In this document: one piece after another, positions 50,286 through 58,195 of the stretch | Layout: each line of letters starts with the position of its first letter | Position numbering within the stretch: the stretch's first letter is position 1 | DNA from: Jannaschia sp. S6380 | GTDB taxonomy: Bacteria; Pseudomonadota; Alphaproteobacteria; Rhodobacterales; Rhodobacteraceae | Length of the DNA: 64,000 nucleotides | Direction: 5' to 3' | NCBI RefSeq assembly: GCF_023015695.1 | Contig: NZ_JALKAS010000001.1 | Location: 2,046,001-2,110,000, forward strand | Notes under the pieces: generated by a model | The model's input: the letters and a program-made list of their open reading frames with translations, nothing else | Databases searched by the model: none | Told to the model about the DNA's origin: nothing | Made by a program: the position numbers and the translations under genes

Positions 50286-50436
50286 GGCGCGGTTCGGCGA
50301 AGCCGATGGAAGGTCCGGTGGACCTTCCAAGCGCCGAACGGGCGGAGCCCCGGGCAAGGCGCGGTTCGGCGAAGCCGATGGAAGGTCCGGTGGACCTTCC
50401 AAGCGCCGAACGGGCGGCACCACGGACAAGGCGCGG
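50285..50436. repeat. Tandem 72-bp hairpin repeat (2 full copies plus a fragment)
   Basis: Two identical 61-bp copies (50285-50345 and 50357-50417) begin 72 bp apart; an 8-bp start of a third copy appears in phase at 50429-50436. Each copy folds into a two-step hairpin: an outer stem GTTCGGCG/CGCCGAAC (50292-50299 with 50332-50339 in copy 1) and an inner 10-bp stem TGGAAGGTCC/GGACCTTCCA closed by a GGT loop (50307-50329). Further decayed pieces appear at about 50462-50475 and 50493-50505. It is a REP-like intergenic element; the period is a multiple of 3 but no convincing gene contains it. Confidence 0.85.
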
Positions 50437-50514
50437 CCCGGCGGCGTTTGGGACAGGGCACAGCTCGGCGAAGCCTCGGACGACGAGCGTCCCGGCGGAG
50501 CCCCGGGGGGGCCG

Positions 50515-51213
50515 ATGCTGGACTGGCTCCTGACCCCGATCGACGCGACCCGGCCCCACGACCTAGGCCTGCACCTGAAATACCACGGGCGGCTGATGGT
50601 GATCGCCTGGGGGTTCCTCGTGCCCGCGGGCGTGATCGCCGCGCGGTTCTTCAAGGTCCTGCCGAACCAGCGTTTCCCCGAGGAGGTCGGCAACCTCGTC
50701 TGGTGGCGCAGCCATCTGGTCGCGCAGATCGGTGCATTGCTGTTGATGCTGGGCGGCCTCTACCTCGTCCTGACCCGGCCCGAGACGACGGATTCGCTCA
50801 CCGTCGGCATCTGGATCCACCGCGCCTTCGGCTGGGCCGTCCTGTGGCTGGGGCTGACGCAGGCGCTGTCGGGCGCCTTCCGCGGCTCCAAGGGCGGCCC
50901 CACGGACCGCCGCAACATGCGCGGCGACCATTACGACATGACGCCCCGACGCCTCGCGTTCGAGATCCTGCACAAGGCCGCGGGATATGCAGCGCTCGGC
51001 CTGTCGATGGGCGCCGTCCTGTCGGGGATGTGGCAGGCCAACGCGCCGATCTGGATGTGGATCGTGCTGCCGGCCTGGTGGGCGATGCTGGCGGTGCTGT
51101 TCGTCCTGTTCCAGCGGCGCGGCATGGTGATCGACACCTATGTGGCACTTTGGGGGCCGGACGCGATCCATCCCGGAAACGCCCGGCGCGGGCCACCCCA
51201 AGCCGGTGAATGA
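50515..51213 (+). CDS. Cytochrome b561-domain membrane protein
   Basis: A 232-residue membrane protein with about five hydrophobic segments. Histidines placed in consecutive helices (H24 in LKYHGRLM, H67 in WRSHLVAQ, H102 in IWIHRAFGW, H153 in EILHKAAGY) match the heme-binding pattern of b561/ferric-reductase-like domains. It would pass electrons across the membrane, perhaps to a periplasmic acceptor; the partner is unknown. The C-terminal 20 residues are hydrophilic. It converges with the EamA gene. Confidence 0.78.
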   Translation: MLDWLLTPIDATRPHDLGLHLKYHGRLMVIAWGFLVPAGVIAARFFKVLPNQRFPEEVGNLVWWRSHLVAQIGALLLMLGGLYLVLTRPETTDSLTVGIWIHRAFGWAVLWLGLTQALSGAFRGSKGGPTDRRNMRGDHYDMTPRRLAFEILHKAAGYAALGLSMGAVLSGMWQANAPIWMWIVLPAWWAMLAVLFVLFQRRGMVIDTYVALWGPDAIHPGNARRGPPQAGE

Positions 51214-51214
51214 C

Positions 51215-52090
51215 TTAATCCCTCAGCAGTATCAGCAATGCCACCACCGTCAGCGCCACGCCTGCGAGGATCCCCGCCGGCGGCGGCGCGGCGCCCAGCG
51301 CCAGGCCCCAGACCGTGACCCAGGCCGGCACCAGATAGGTATACGCCATCACCTTCGACGACGGCAGCCGCAGCGACGCGAATTGCAGCAGGGTAAATGT
51401 CGCCGCACTCGCGAAGACCGCCGTGTACCCGATCGCCACCCAGACGCGGGCGGGCAACGCCGTCCAATCCGTCGCCGCAATCGCCGGGGCGGCCACGACC
51501 ACCAGCACGACGGTCCCCGCCAACAGCGTGCCGAAGGTGAAGACGAGCGCACTCTCGCCCCGGTTCAGGCGCCGCACCAGCGGTGTGTAGAGCGCATGCG
51601 CCGCGCATCCGGCGAAATAGATCCACTCGCCCTGCCCCACCGCGAAGGCCCGAAGCGCCCCCCAATCCGCGTCGAAGATCACCCAGAGCGCCCCCGCCGC
51701 CCCGAGCGCCAACGCACCCGCGATGCGCGCCCCGGTCCGCTGGCGCAGCAAAAGCCAGCCGAACCCCGCCGCCATCACGGGCGTCAGCGTGAAGACCGCG
51801 GCGGCCGAAACCGGCGCGGCCGTCTTCAACCCCTCGAACATCAGAACGAAATAGACCGCGAAGATGCCCCCCAGCAGGACGTATCGCCAAGGCGCCGACC
51901 GCGCCGCACGTGGCACCCCGCCGCGGGCTGCCACAGCCCCGCCGATGATCGCGGCCGCCAGTGCGAACCGCACCGCATTCAGCGCCAGCGGCGAGATGTC
52001 GTTGGCCGCCGCGGCCCCCAGCGGAAACGACCCCGCCACCAGCGCCGAGAACAGGAGCATCGCAAGGTGCCCCCGTGCGGCCCGGCTCAC
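51215..52090 (-). CDS. EamA/DMT family transporter
   Basis: A 291-residue inner-membrane protein with ten hydrophobic segments in two EamA halves. LALNAVRFALAAAIIGG in the first half and SSKVMAYTYLVPAWVTVWGLALG in the second are the typical conserved stretches. It probably exports a metabolite or amino acid. A GTG start at 52090 overlaps the LysR stop as GTGA, so it is translated together with the regulator. Longer upstream frames are rejected because they would lie within lysR. Confidence 0.87.
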   Translation of the reverse strand: MSRAARGHLAMLLFSALVAGSFPLGAAAANDISPLALNAVRFALAAAIIGGAVAARGGVPRAARSAPWRYVLLGGIFAVYFVLMFEGLKTAAPVSAAAVFTLTPVMAAGFGWLLLRQRTGARIAGALALGAAGALWVIFDADWGALRAFAVGQGEWIYFAGCAAHALYTPLVRRLNRGESALVFTFGTLLAGTVVLVVVAAPAIAATDWTALPARVWVAIGYTAVFASAATFTLLQFASLRLPSSKVMAYTYLVPAWVTVWGLALGAAPPPAGILAGVALTVVALLILLRD

Positions 52091-52980
52091 GCGGCGGGGT
52101 CGGGCCAGCGCCGCGCCCAGTCCTTCAGGAAGGACAGGAACGTCTGCACCTTGGCCGTTCGATGCAGGTCGACATGGGTGACAAGCCAGAGCTGGCTGCT
52201 CCACTCGGGACGCGGGGGGAAGACCATCTCCACCCCCTCGCAGCCGGCCTCGGCCCAGGTGGTCGAGAAGCCGATGCCCAGCCCGGCAAGGACGGCCGGC
52301 CGCGCGGCGGTGATCTGGTTGACCTGGAAGCACATGTTCTCGGGCGGGATGTGCTTCTTCAGCCAGGCGTAGAAGGGCGCGCGCGGCGACTCCTCGGCCG
52401 ACCCGATGAAGACATGATGGCCCACCTCCTCCAGGCTCTCGGGGCGCCCGTGCCGTTCAAGATATTCCGTGGAGGCATAGAGCGCGAAATCCTGCCGGTA
52501 GAACGCCTGCACGACGTTGTCGGGCTGGTCGGGCGGCGACCCGGCCCGGATGGCCACATGCGCCTCGCCGTATTCCAGGCGGAACACGCGCTCGTCGGTC
52601 AGGAACTTGATCGTGACCTCGGGATGCGCCTCGCGGAAGGCCGCCAGCGCGGGCGACAGAAGCGGGGCCAGCACCGCCAGCGACGTGATGATCAACTCGC
52701 CCGTCACCTCGTCGCCGCGGCCGCGGATGCGGTTGGCCAGCTGCGCCAGCTGATCGTCGGTCGACTGCGCCACCACCAGCAGGTCCTGTCCCGCCTCGGT
52801 CGGGGTGTAGCCGCGCGCATGGCGCTGGAACAGCTTGGCGCCCAGCTTGCCCTCCAGGCTGTCGATGTGGCGGATCACGGTGGCATGGTGCACGCCCAGC
52901 GCCTGCGCCGCGCCCGACACCGTGCCCAGCCGGGCGACCTGATAGGCGGTGCGCACCTCGTCCCAATCGTTGAAGGCCAT
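52087..52980 (-). CDS. LysR family transcriptional regulator
   Basis: A 297-residue regulator. The N-terminal winged helix-turn-helix (about 7-65) contains VARLGTVSGAAQALGVHHATVIRHIDSLEGKLGAKLF; the C-terminal part is the two-lobed effector domain. It is in the same unit as the EamA transporter and probably controls it. GGAG lies upstream of the ATG, and an inverted repeat that could be its site lies 25-50 bp upstream. Confidence 0.92.
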   Translation of the reverse strand: MAFNDWDEVRTAYQVARLGTVSGAAQALGVHHATVIRHIDSLEGKLGAKLFQRHARGYTPTEAGQDLLVVAQSTDDQLAQLANRIRGRGDEVTGELIITSLAVLAPLLSPALAAFREAHPEVTIKFLTDERVFRLEYGEAHVAIRAGSPPDQPDNVVQAFYRQDFALYASTEYLERHGRPESLEEVGHHVFIGSAEESPRAPFYAWLKKHIPPENMCFQVNQITAARPAVLAGLGIGFSTTWAEAGCEGVEMVFPPRPEWSSQLWLVTHVDLHRTAKVQTFLSFLKDWARRWPDPAA

Positions 52981-53004
52981 GGCTCTCCGTCTCCTCGCGG
53001 TGGC

Positions 53005-53030
53005 GCGGGTGCGGCATGGCTAGCACCCGC
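53005..53030. promoter_or_regulatory. Inverted repeat upstream of lysR, candidate operator
   Basis: GCGGGTGC (53005-53012) and GCACCCGC (53023-53030) are perfect complements with a 10-bp spacer, 25-50 bp upstream of the lysR start. LysR proteins often bind interrupted dyads near their own promoter. In DNA this GC-rich an 8-bp dyad is only modest evidence. Confidence 0.35.
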
Positions 53031-53134
53031 ACCGCGCGGCTTCCAGCCGAGGGGGCCGCGGCGCGGGCCGGCGCCTCATTGACGCCACGGATCGGTGCAA
53101 ATGTTGACGTAACGGCAACAGTATGAGGCGCAGG

Positions 53135-53617
53135 ATGAAACGTTTCATGGCCGCGGACTCCGGTGCGCTCCCCGTCGACCTGGGCGTCCTGGGCGGCACC
53201 GCCCTGGCCCTTGCCCTCTCGGTCACCGGCATCGTCGCGGGCGGGGGGCGTCATCCGGGGCCCGGGACGCCGCCCCGAACCGACGCCACCGCGGTTCAAC
53301 CCGCGTTCCAACCCTCGGATCGGATCCGGTTGCGCGGCCCGGTCCATGCGAGCCATTCCGATGCCTGGCTGGTCGCGACGCTGGCGGCCTGGGGCGATCC
53401 GGGGCGCATGTCCGACGGCCGCCTTCGGCAGGTGCATCGCGACAGCGCCGCCTATGTCGCCGATCAACAGGGCGCGGGCGTCACCGACCGGATCGAGTAC
53501 GAGGCGCATCTCGACTATCTGGGCGTGGCCGAGGCGGCGCTGCGCGCGCGGGGCCTCGAATGCCCGGCCTCGGCCACGCATTACGACGCCGCGCTCGCCA
53601 TCTTCGACCGGCGCTGA
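53135..53617 (+). CDS. Hypothetical protein with N-terminal pilin-like hydrophobic segment
   Basis: A 160-residue protein that I do not recognise. The N-terminus MKRFMAADSGALPVDLGVLGGTALALALSVTGIV resembles Flp/TadE-type prepilin leaders that are short and followed by one hydrophobic helix, but the usual Gly-Glu-x-x-x-Tyr cleavage motif is missing. The rest (about 45-160) is hydrophilic with HRDSAAYVADQQGAG. GAGG is 6 nt before the ATG at 53135. No pilus genes are nearby. Confidence 0.55.
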   Translation: MKRFMAADSGALPVDLGVLGGTALALALSVTGIVAGGGRHPGPGTPPRTDATAVQPAFQPSDRIRLRGPVHASHSDAWLVATLAAWGDPGRMSDGRLRQVHRDSAAYVADQQGAGVTDRIEYEAHLDYLGVAEAALRARGLECPASATHYDAALAIFDRR

Positions 53618-53690
53618 CCGCAGCCCCGGCGCCTGCGCACAGACCCCGTGCGCCCATCGGCCTTACGGGCAGCGCGCAGATCCCCATCTT

Positions 53691-53710
53691 TCGGTGCGTA
53701 GCGACACCGA
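53691..53710. promoter_or_regulatory. Short dyad upstream of azoR
   Basis: TCGGTG (53691-53696) and CACCGA (53705-53710) are complementary with an 8-bp spacer, 14-33 bp before the azoreductase start. It could be an operator for a redox-responsive regulator or a leader hairpin that affects translation. Evidence is weak. Confidence 0.25.
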
Positions 53711-53723
53711 AGGGACCGACGCC

Positions 53724-54299
53724 ATGACCATCCTGCGTATCGACAGCTCCGCCCGCACCGAGGGCTCCACCACCCGCGCGCTTCTCGACGGGATCGAGGC
53801 GCGGCTCGGTGCCGCCGACACCCACCGAGACCTCGGCGGCCAAGCCCTGCCCCAGATCGACGGGACCTGGGTGGCCGCGAACTTCACCGCGCCCGAGGAC
53901 CGCACCCCTGCCCAGCACGACGCGCTGGCCCTCTCCGACGCGCTGGTCGAGGAGTTGCGCCAGGCCGACACCATCCTGATCGGCGCGCCGATCTACAACT
54001 TCTCGGTTCCCGGCGCACTCAAGGCCTGGATCGACCTGGTCTGCCGCGCGGGCGTCACTTTCCGCTATGCCGCGGACGGCCCCGTCGGCCTGCTGCAGGG
54101 CAAACGCGCCATCGTCGCCGTGGCGTCTGGCGGGACGCAGGTCGGATCGGGCATCGACTTCGCCACCGGCTATCTGCGCCACATCCTGGGCTTCGTCGGC
54201 ATCCAGGACGTGACCTTCGTGTCCGCCGACCGGCAGGGCGCGCGGGGCGACGCCGCATTGGCCGACGCGCGCGACCAGATCGACGCGCTGGCGGCCTGA
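53724..54299 (+). CDS. azoR: FMN-dependent NADH-azoreductase
   Basis: A 191-residue flavodoxin-fold quinone/azo reductase. The N-terminal phosphate-binding segment LRIDSSARTEGSTTRAL (3-19), LIGAPIYNFSVPGALKAWID (about 86-105) and VAVASGGTQVGSGIDFATGYLRHILGFVG are characteristic. It reduces quinones or azo compounds with NADH in the cytoplasm, usually as protection against electrophile stress. AGGGA is 9 nt before the ATG. No HxlR/MarR regulator is adjacent. Confidence 0.92.
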   Translation: MTILRIDSSARTEGSTTRALLDGIEARLGAADTHRDLGGQALPQIDGTWVAANFTAPEDRTPAQHDALALSDALVEELRQADTILIGAPIYNFSVPGALKAWIDLVCRAGVTFRYAADGPVGLLQGKRAIVAVASGGTQVGSGIDFATGYLRHILGFVGIQDVTFVSADRQGARGDAALADARDQIDALAA

Positions 54300-54430
54300 C
54301 GACCGGCCCTGCCCGGGTGGCGGTGCCCACAAGATGCCGCATCGCCTCCCGGTTTTTGCCCGCCCGTCGCCCGCCCGTCGCCGCGATCTTCGCGCAGCCT
54401 TCCGACCGTATACCCGGAACGGAGAAGACG

Positions 54431-54607
54431 ATGCGCAACATCTACAGCTCGCAACCGCGGACGCCGCTCCTCGACCGGCTGGCGTTGATCTCGGCGCTCG
54501 TGCTGGCCGGGATCGTGTCCTTCGACCTCGTGGCCTACAAATGGCACGGCGGGTTCGATCCCGTCATGGTCAGCGCGATCACCGACACCGCGGCCACCGC
54601 CGACTGA
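54431..54607 (+). CDS. Small membrane protein (58 residues), hypothetical
   Basis: A 58-residue protein with one hydrophobic helix (LALISALVLAGIVSFDLVAY, about 17-36), a short basic N-terminus and an acidic C-terminal tail. Expression is likely because GGAG (54421-54424) is exactly 6 nt before the ATG. I do not recognise a family. The next small gene, 112 bp downstream, has the same style of ribosome-binding site. Confidence 0.6.
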   Translation: MRNIYSSQPRTPLLDRLALISALVLAGIVSFDLVAYKWHGGFDPVMVSAITDTAATAD

Positions 54608-54719
54608 TCCCGGCACGGGGCCTCCGGCGACATTTCGCCTCCCCCCGCCCGGGGGCCGGGAACGGCCCCGGGTGTTGCGGCGTTCCTGCGGAAACCTTGC
54701 CCCGACGGAGGAACACCCG

Positions 54720-54986
54720 ATGACCCCCTACATGCAGAAGATGACCGCCGCCGCCCTCCTGCCGCCCGCCATGGCGGCCGAGACGATGGCCCGTTTCGGC
54801 GCGCTCGGCGCCCGCCGGGCCGCCCGGATGTGGGGTCGCGGCGATGTGGGCGGGCTCGCCCCCGTCCGGTTGCCCGCGCCCGACACCGCCGGCCCGACCG
54901 CTCTACGCCGGGACGGGGCGAACGACACGTCGCCCGCCGAGACCTTCGACCCGACGGCCGGTCCCGTCGGCCCTCTGCCGGCCTGA
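54720..54986 (+). CDS. Small hypothetical protein (88 residues)
   Basis: An 88-residue protein. The first half is Ala/Met/Arg-rich and likely helical (MTPYMQKMTAAALLPPAMAA, then ARRAARMWGRG); the second half is Pro/Asp/Thr-rich and probably disordered. No family recognised. A perfect GGAGG (54707-54711) is 8 nt before the ATG, which is the main support. The ffh promoter starts 22 bp after its stop. Confidence 0.5.
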   Translation: MTPYMQKMTAAALLPPAMAAETMARFGALGARRAARMWGRGDVGGLAPVRLPAPDTAGPTALRRDGANDTSPAETFDPTAGPVGPLPA

Positions 54987-55007
54987 CGTCCCGGCCCGAC
55001 GGGCGCC

Positions 55008-55036
55008 TTGACAGGACGGGACGGCGCGCGTATCCG
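55008..55036 (+). promoter_or_regulatory. Sigma-70 promoter candidate for the ffh operon
   Basis: A consensus TTGACA at 55008-55013 is followed after exactly 17 bp by TATCCG at 55031-55036. It is the clearest housekeeping promoter seen in the window and lies 145 bp upstream of ffh. Confidence 0.65.
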
Positions 55037-55046
55037 CCCCACCGAC

Positions 55047-55086
55047 CCGGAAGCGTCTGACTTCCGGTCCCCGTCCGTGACGGGGA
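55047..55086 (+). ncRNA. Twin hairpins in the ffh 5' leader
   Basis: Just downstream of the candidate promoter, two perfect hairpins abut without a spacer. CCGGAAG/CTTCCGG has a 7-nt loop (55047-55067), and TCCCCGTC/GACGGGGA has a 3-nt loop (55068-55086). No T-run follows, so they look like a structured leader rather than a terminator. They do not match the conserved GGAAGGAAGCAG-type element of SRP RNA. Called as a leader structure only. Confidence 0.45.
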
Positions 55087-55180
55087 TCGCCCTCCGCCAG
55101 CGTTGTACGCCCGCGGGGGCGTTTGCGCATTGGACCATGCGGCCCCATCTGGGGGTCACGTGACAACCGGAGGGACGAGG

Positions 55181-56656
55181 ATGTTCGAGAGCCTGTCAGA
55201 CCGCCTGGGCGGCGTCTTCGACCGCCTGACCAAGCAGGGCGCCCTATCCGAGGACGACGTCCGCACCGCCATGCGCGAGGTCCGCGTGGCCCTGCTCGAG
55301 GCGGATGTCTCGCTGCCGGTGGCCCGCGATTTCGTCAAGCGTGTCACCGCCAAGGCTACCGGCGCGGCCGTCACCAAGTCGATCACACCGGGCCAGCAGG
55401 TCATCAAGATCGTCCATGACGAGCTGAAGCTGGTCCTGGCCGGCGAGGACGGCATCCCGCCCCTCAAGATCGACAACCCGCCCGCCCCGATCCTGATGGT
55501 CGGCCTGCAGGGCTCGGGCAAGACGACGACGTCGGCCAAGCTGGCCAAGCGCCTGAAGGACCGCGACGGCAAGCGCGTGCTTATGGCGTCCCTCGACGTG
55601 AACCGCCCCGCCGCGATGGAGCAGCTCGCCATACTCGGCACCCAGATCGGCGTCGACACCCTGCCCATCGTCGCGGGCCAGAAACCCGTCGACATCGCCA
55701 AGCGCGCCCGTCAGCAGGCGTCGCTTGGCGGCTACGACGTCTACCTTCTCGACACCGCCGGCCGTCTCCAGATTGACCAGGTCCTGATGGACGAGGTCGC
55801 GGCCGTCCACGCCGCCGTCGCTCCGCGCGAGACGCTGCTGGTGGTCGACGGCCTGACCGGCCAGGTCGCCGTCGAGGTGGCCGAGGAGTTCGACGCCCGC
55901 GTCGGCGTCACCGGCGTCGTCCTGACCCGGATGGACGGCGACGGCCGCGGCGGCGCCGCGCTTTCGATGCGCGCCGTCACGGGCAAGCCGATCCGCTACG
56001 TCGGCGTGGGCGAGAAGATGGACGCGCTCGAGACGTTCGAGCCCGATCGCATCGCCGGCCGCATCCTGGGCATGGGCGACATCGTGGCCCTGGTCGAGAA
56101 GGCCCAGGAAACCATGGAGCTGGAGCAGACCGAGCGCATGATGAAGCGCTTCCAGAAGGGTCTGTTCAACATGAACGACCTGAAAGGCCAGCTTCAGCAG
56201 ATGCAGAAGATGGGCGGCATGGAAGGCCTGATGGGCATGATGCCCGGCATGGGCAAGATGGCCAAGCAGATGGACAAGGCCGGCCTCGACGACAGCATCC
56301 TGCGCCGCCAGATCGCCCTGATCGACTCCATGACGAAGAAGGAACGCGCCAACCCCGCCCTCCTCCAGGCCAGCCGCAAGAAGCGCATCGCGAGGGGCGC
56401 GGGGCTCGAGGTCAGCGAATTGAACCAGCTTCTCAAGATGCACCGCCAGATGGCCGACATGATGAAGAAGATGGGCAAGGGCGGCATGCTCAAGAAGGCC
56501 ATGGCGATGATGGGCGGCAAGGGCGGCGGCATGCCCGACCCGAGCCAGATGGACCCCGCCGCGCTGGAGGCCGCATCGCGGCAGCTGGGCGCGATGAAGG
56601 GCATGCCCGGCGGCATGACCCTGCCCGCGGGCTTCGGGGGCATGAAGAAGAAGTGA
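55181..56656 (+). CDS. ffh: Signal recognition particle GTPase Ffh
   Basis: A 491-residue SRP54. The N domain (1-90) starts MFESLSDRLGGVFDRL; the GTPase G domain has GLQGSGKTTT from residue 108, DVNRPAA, LDTAGR and TRMDGDGRGGA; the M domain (about 300-491) is Met-rich (MMPGMGKMAKQM), as needed to bind signal sequences and 4.5S RNA. It targets membrane proteins co-translationally to FtsY. GGAGG lies 7 nt before the ATG. Its stop overlaps the first of five acetyltransferase genes (GTGA). Confidence 0.98.
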   Translation: MFESLSDRLGGVFDRLTKQGALSEDDVRTAMREVRVALLEADVSLPVARDFVKRVTAKATGAAVTKSITPGQQVIKIVHDELKLVLAGEDGIPPLKIDNPPAPILMVGLQGSGKTTTSAKLAKRLKDRDGKRVLMASLDVNRPAAMEQLAILGTQIGVDTLPIVAGQKPVDIAKRARQQASLGGYDVYLLDTAGRLQIDQVLMDEVAAVHAAVAPRETLLVVDGLTGQVAVEVAEEFDARVGVTGVVLTRMDGDGRGGAALSMRAVTGKPIRYVGVGEKMDALETFEPDRIAGRILGMGDIVALVEKAQETMELEQTERMMKRFQKGLFNMNDLKGQLQQMQKMGGMEGLMGMMPGMGKMAKQMDKAGLDDSILRRQIALIDSMTKKERANPALLQASRKKRIARGAGLEVSELNQLLKMHRQMADMMKKMGKGGMLKKAMAMMGGKGGGMPDPSQMDPAALEAASRQLGAMKGMPGGMTLPAGFGGMKKK

Positions 56657-57180
56657 CCGGCACCGACCTCCATATTCCGCATCTCCAGACGGACCGCCTG
56701 ATCCTGCGCGCACCGCGCGTGGCGGATTTCGAACGGGTGGCCGCGTTCTACGGCTCGGACCGGGCACGCTTCGTCGGCGGGCCGCTGACGCCGGAACGTG
56801 CCTGGCGCCAGCTTGCTGCCGAAGCCGGGCACTGGGTGCTGCGCGGCTACGGGCGCTGGGCGCTGGAGGAGAAGGACGGCGGTGCGTTCGTCGGCCTGGT
56901 CGGGCTCTGGTTCCCCGATGGTTTCCCCGATCCGGAACTGGGCTGGGACCTCATGGACGGCGCCGAAGGCCGCGGCTACGCCACCGAGGCGGCGCTGGCC
57001 GCCCGGGCCCATGCCTACGACACCTTGGGTTGGACCACCGCCATTAGCCTGATCGCCAAGGGCAACGAAGGCTCCTGCCGGGTGGCCGCGCGCCTCGGCG
57101 CGACCTATGAGCGGACGATGGACCATGCCGCCTTCGGCAAGGTCGAGATCTGGCGCCACCCGGCCCCGGGGGCCGCATGA
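56653..57180 (+). CDS. GNAT acetyltransferase, RimJ/RimL type (array member 1)
   Basis: A 175-residue acetyltransferase of the RimJ/RimL-like group. LQTDRLILRAPRVADFE opens the fold, AEGRGYATEAALAARAHAY is the acetyl-CoA loop and helix, and the end has ISLIAKGNEGSCRVAARLGATYE. The substrate is unknown. It begins with GTG that overlaps the ffh TGA, and its own stop overlaps member 2 (ATGA). It is most like member 5: both share AYDTLGWTTAIS. Confidence 0.92.
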   Translation: MTGTDLHIPHLQTDRLILRAPRVADFERVAAFYGSDRARFVGGPLTPERAWRQLAAEAGHWVLRGYGRWALEEKDGGAFVGLVGLWFPDGFPDPELGWDLMDGAEGRGYATEAALAARAHAYDTLGWTTAISLIAKGNEGSCRVAARLGATYERTMDHAAFGKVEIWRHPAPGAA

Positions 57181-57683
57181 CGCCTCCGACGCTCACCACC
57201 GCGCGCCTGATCCTCCGCCCCCATCGGTTGGAGGATTTCGAGGTCTATGCCGCGACCTTCGCCAGTCCGCGCGCCGGTTACGTCGTCGACACGCCCTCGC
57301 GCCGGAATGCCTGGTATTCCTTCGCCGCGGACGTGGCCGGATGGCTGCTGCAGGGGCATGGCCAATGGGCCATCGACCTGCATGACGGCACCCATGTCGG
57401 CCAGACCGGCATCTCGCGCCCCGACCATTTCCCCGAGGCCGAAATCGGCTGGCTGCTGCATGACGGCCATGAAGGCCACGGCTATGCCACGGAGGCGGCC
57501 GAGGCCGCGCGCGACTGGGCGCGGGATCGGGTCCCCTCCCTCGTCTCCTACATCACACCGGGCAACGACCGCTCGATCGCCGTGGCCCGACGGCTGGGTG
57601 CGACACATGACCCGGATGCGCCCCTTCCCGACGGCGAGACGGCCGACGACACCGTCGTCTATCGCCACTGGGGCTCCGCATGA
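57177..57683 (+). CDS. GNAT acetyltransferase, RimJ/RimL type (array member 2)
   Basis: A 168-residue paralogue. It has LTTARLILRPHRLEDFEVY at the start, HEGHGYATEAAEAARDWA as the acetyl-CoA loop, and VPSLVSYITPGNDRSIAVARRLGA. An acidic tail with DGETADDTVVYRHWG links it to member 3 (DLVYRHWG). Start and stop both overlap neighbours by 4 bp. Confidence 0.92.
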   Translation: MTPPTLTTARLILRPHRLEDFEVYAATFASPRAGYVVDTPSRRNAWYSFAADVAGWLLQGHGQWAIDLHDGTHVGQTGISRPDHFPEAEIGWLLHDGHEGHGYATEAAEAARDWARDRVPSLVSYITPGNDRSIAVARRLGATHDPDAPLPDGETADDTVVYRHWGSA

Positions 57684-58195
57684 GTGCCGTAGCCCCCCCG
57701 ACCCTGCGGACCGCCCGCCTGACGTTGCGCGCGCCCACCGTGGCGGACAGCCATACTTTCGCGGCCTTCCTCGCCACGGATCGCGCCGCGCATCTGGGTG
57801 GCCCCGTGCCCGACCCGACGGCGGGACATCGGGCGTTCGGACATGCGATGGGTCTCTGGACCCTGCGCGGATACGGCCCGCTGGTAATGGATCTGGACGG
57901 CACCGGCATCGGCATGGCCGGCCCGTGGTTCCCGGTGATGTTTGACGAACCCGAGCTCGCCTGGACGATCTGGGATCCCGCCCGGGAAGGCCACGGCCTG
58001 GCGTTCGAAGCCGCCTCCGCCACCCGCGATTGGGCGCGCGATGCGCTGCGCCTGCCCTCGCTGGTCAGCTACATCGCGCCCGGCAACGACCGCTCGATCC
58101 GCCTGGCCGAACGGCTGGGCGCCACGTTGGAGCCGGACGACGATTTCGACCCCGAGGAAGACGACCTCGTCTATCGCCACTGGGGTCCCGCATGA
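57680..58195 (+). CDS. GNAT acetyltransferase, RimJ/RimL type (array member 3)
   Basis: A 171-residue paralogue with LRTARLTLRAPTVADSHTF, REGHGLAFEAASATRDWA and LPSLVSYIAPGNDRSIRLAERLGA. The position after the acetyl-CoA loop is Leu-Ala-Phe where members 1, 2 and 5 have Tyr-Ala. It is closest to members 2 and 4 by eye. Start and stop are 4-bp overlaps. Confidence 0.92.
   Translation: MSAVAPPTLRTARLTLRAPTVADSHTFAAFLATDRAAHLGGPVPDPTAGHRAFGHAMGLWTLRGYGPLVMDLDGTGIGMAGPWFPVMFDEPELAWTIWDPAREGHGLAFEAASATRDWARDALRLPSLVSYIAPGNDRSIRLAERLGATLEPDDDFDPEEDDLVYRHWGPA

Noticed and set aside
50285..50436. CRISPR array
   Set aside because: Only two to three units with nearly identical 61-bp repeats and 11-bp gaps; no unique spacers and no cas genes.
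54987..55180. SRP 4.5S RNA gene in front of ffh
   Set aside because: The leader has hairpins, but the conserved GGAAGGAAGCAG-type element of SRP RNA is absent.
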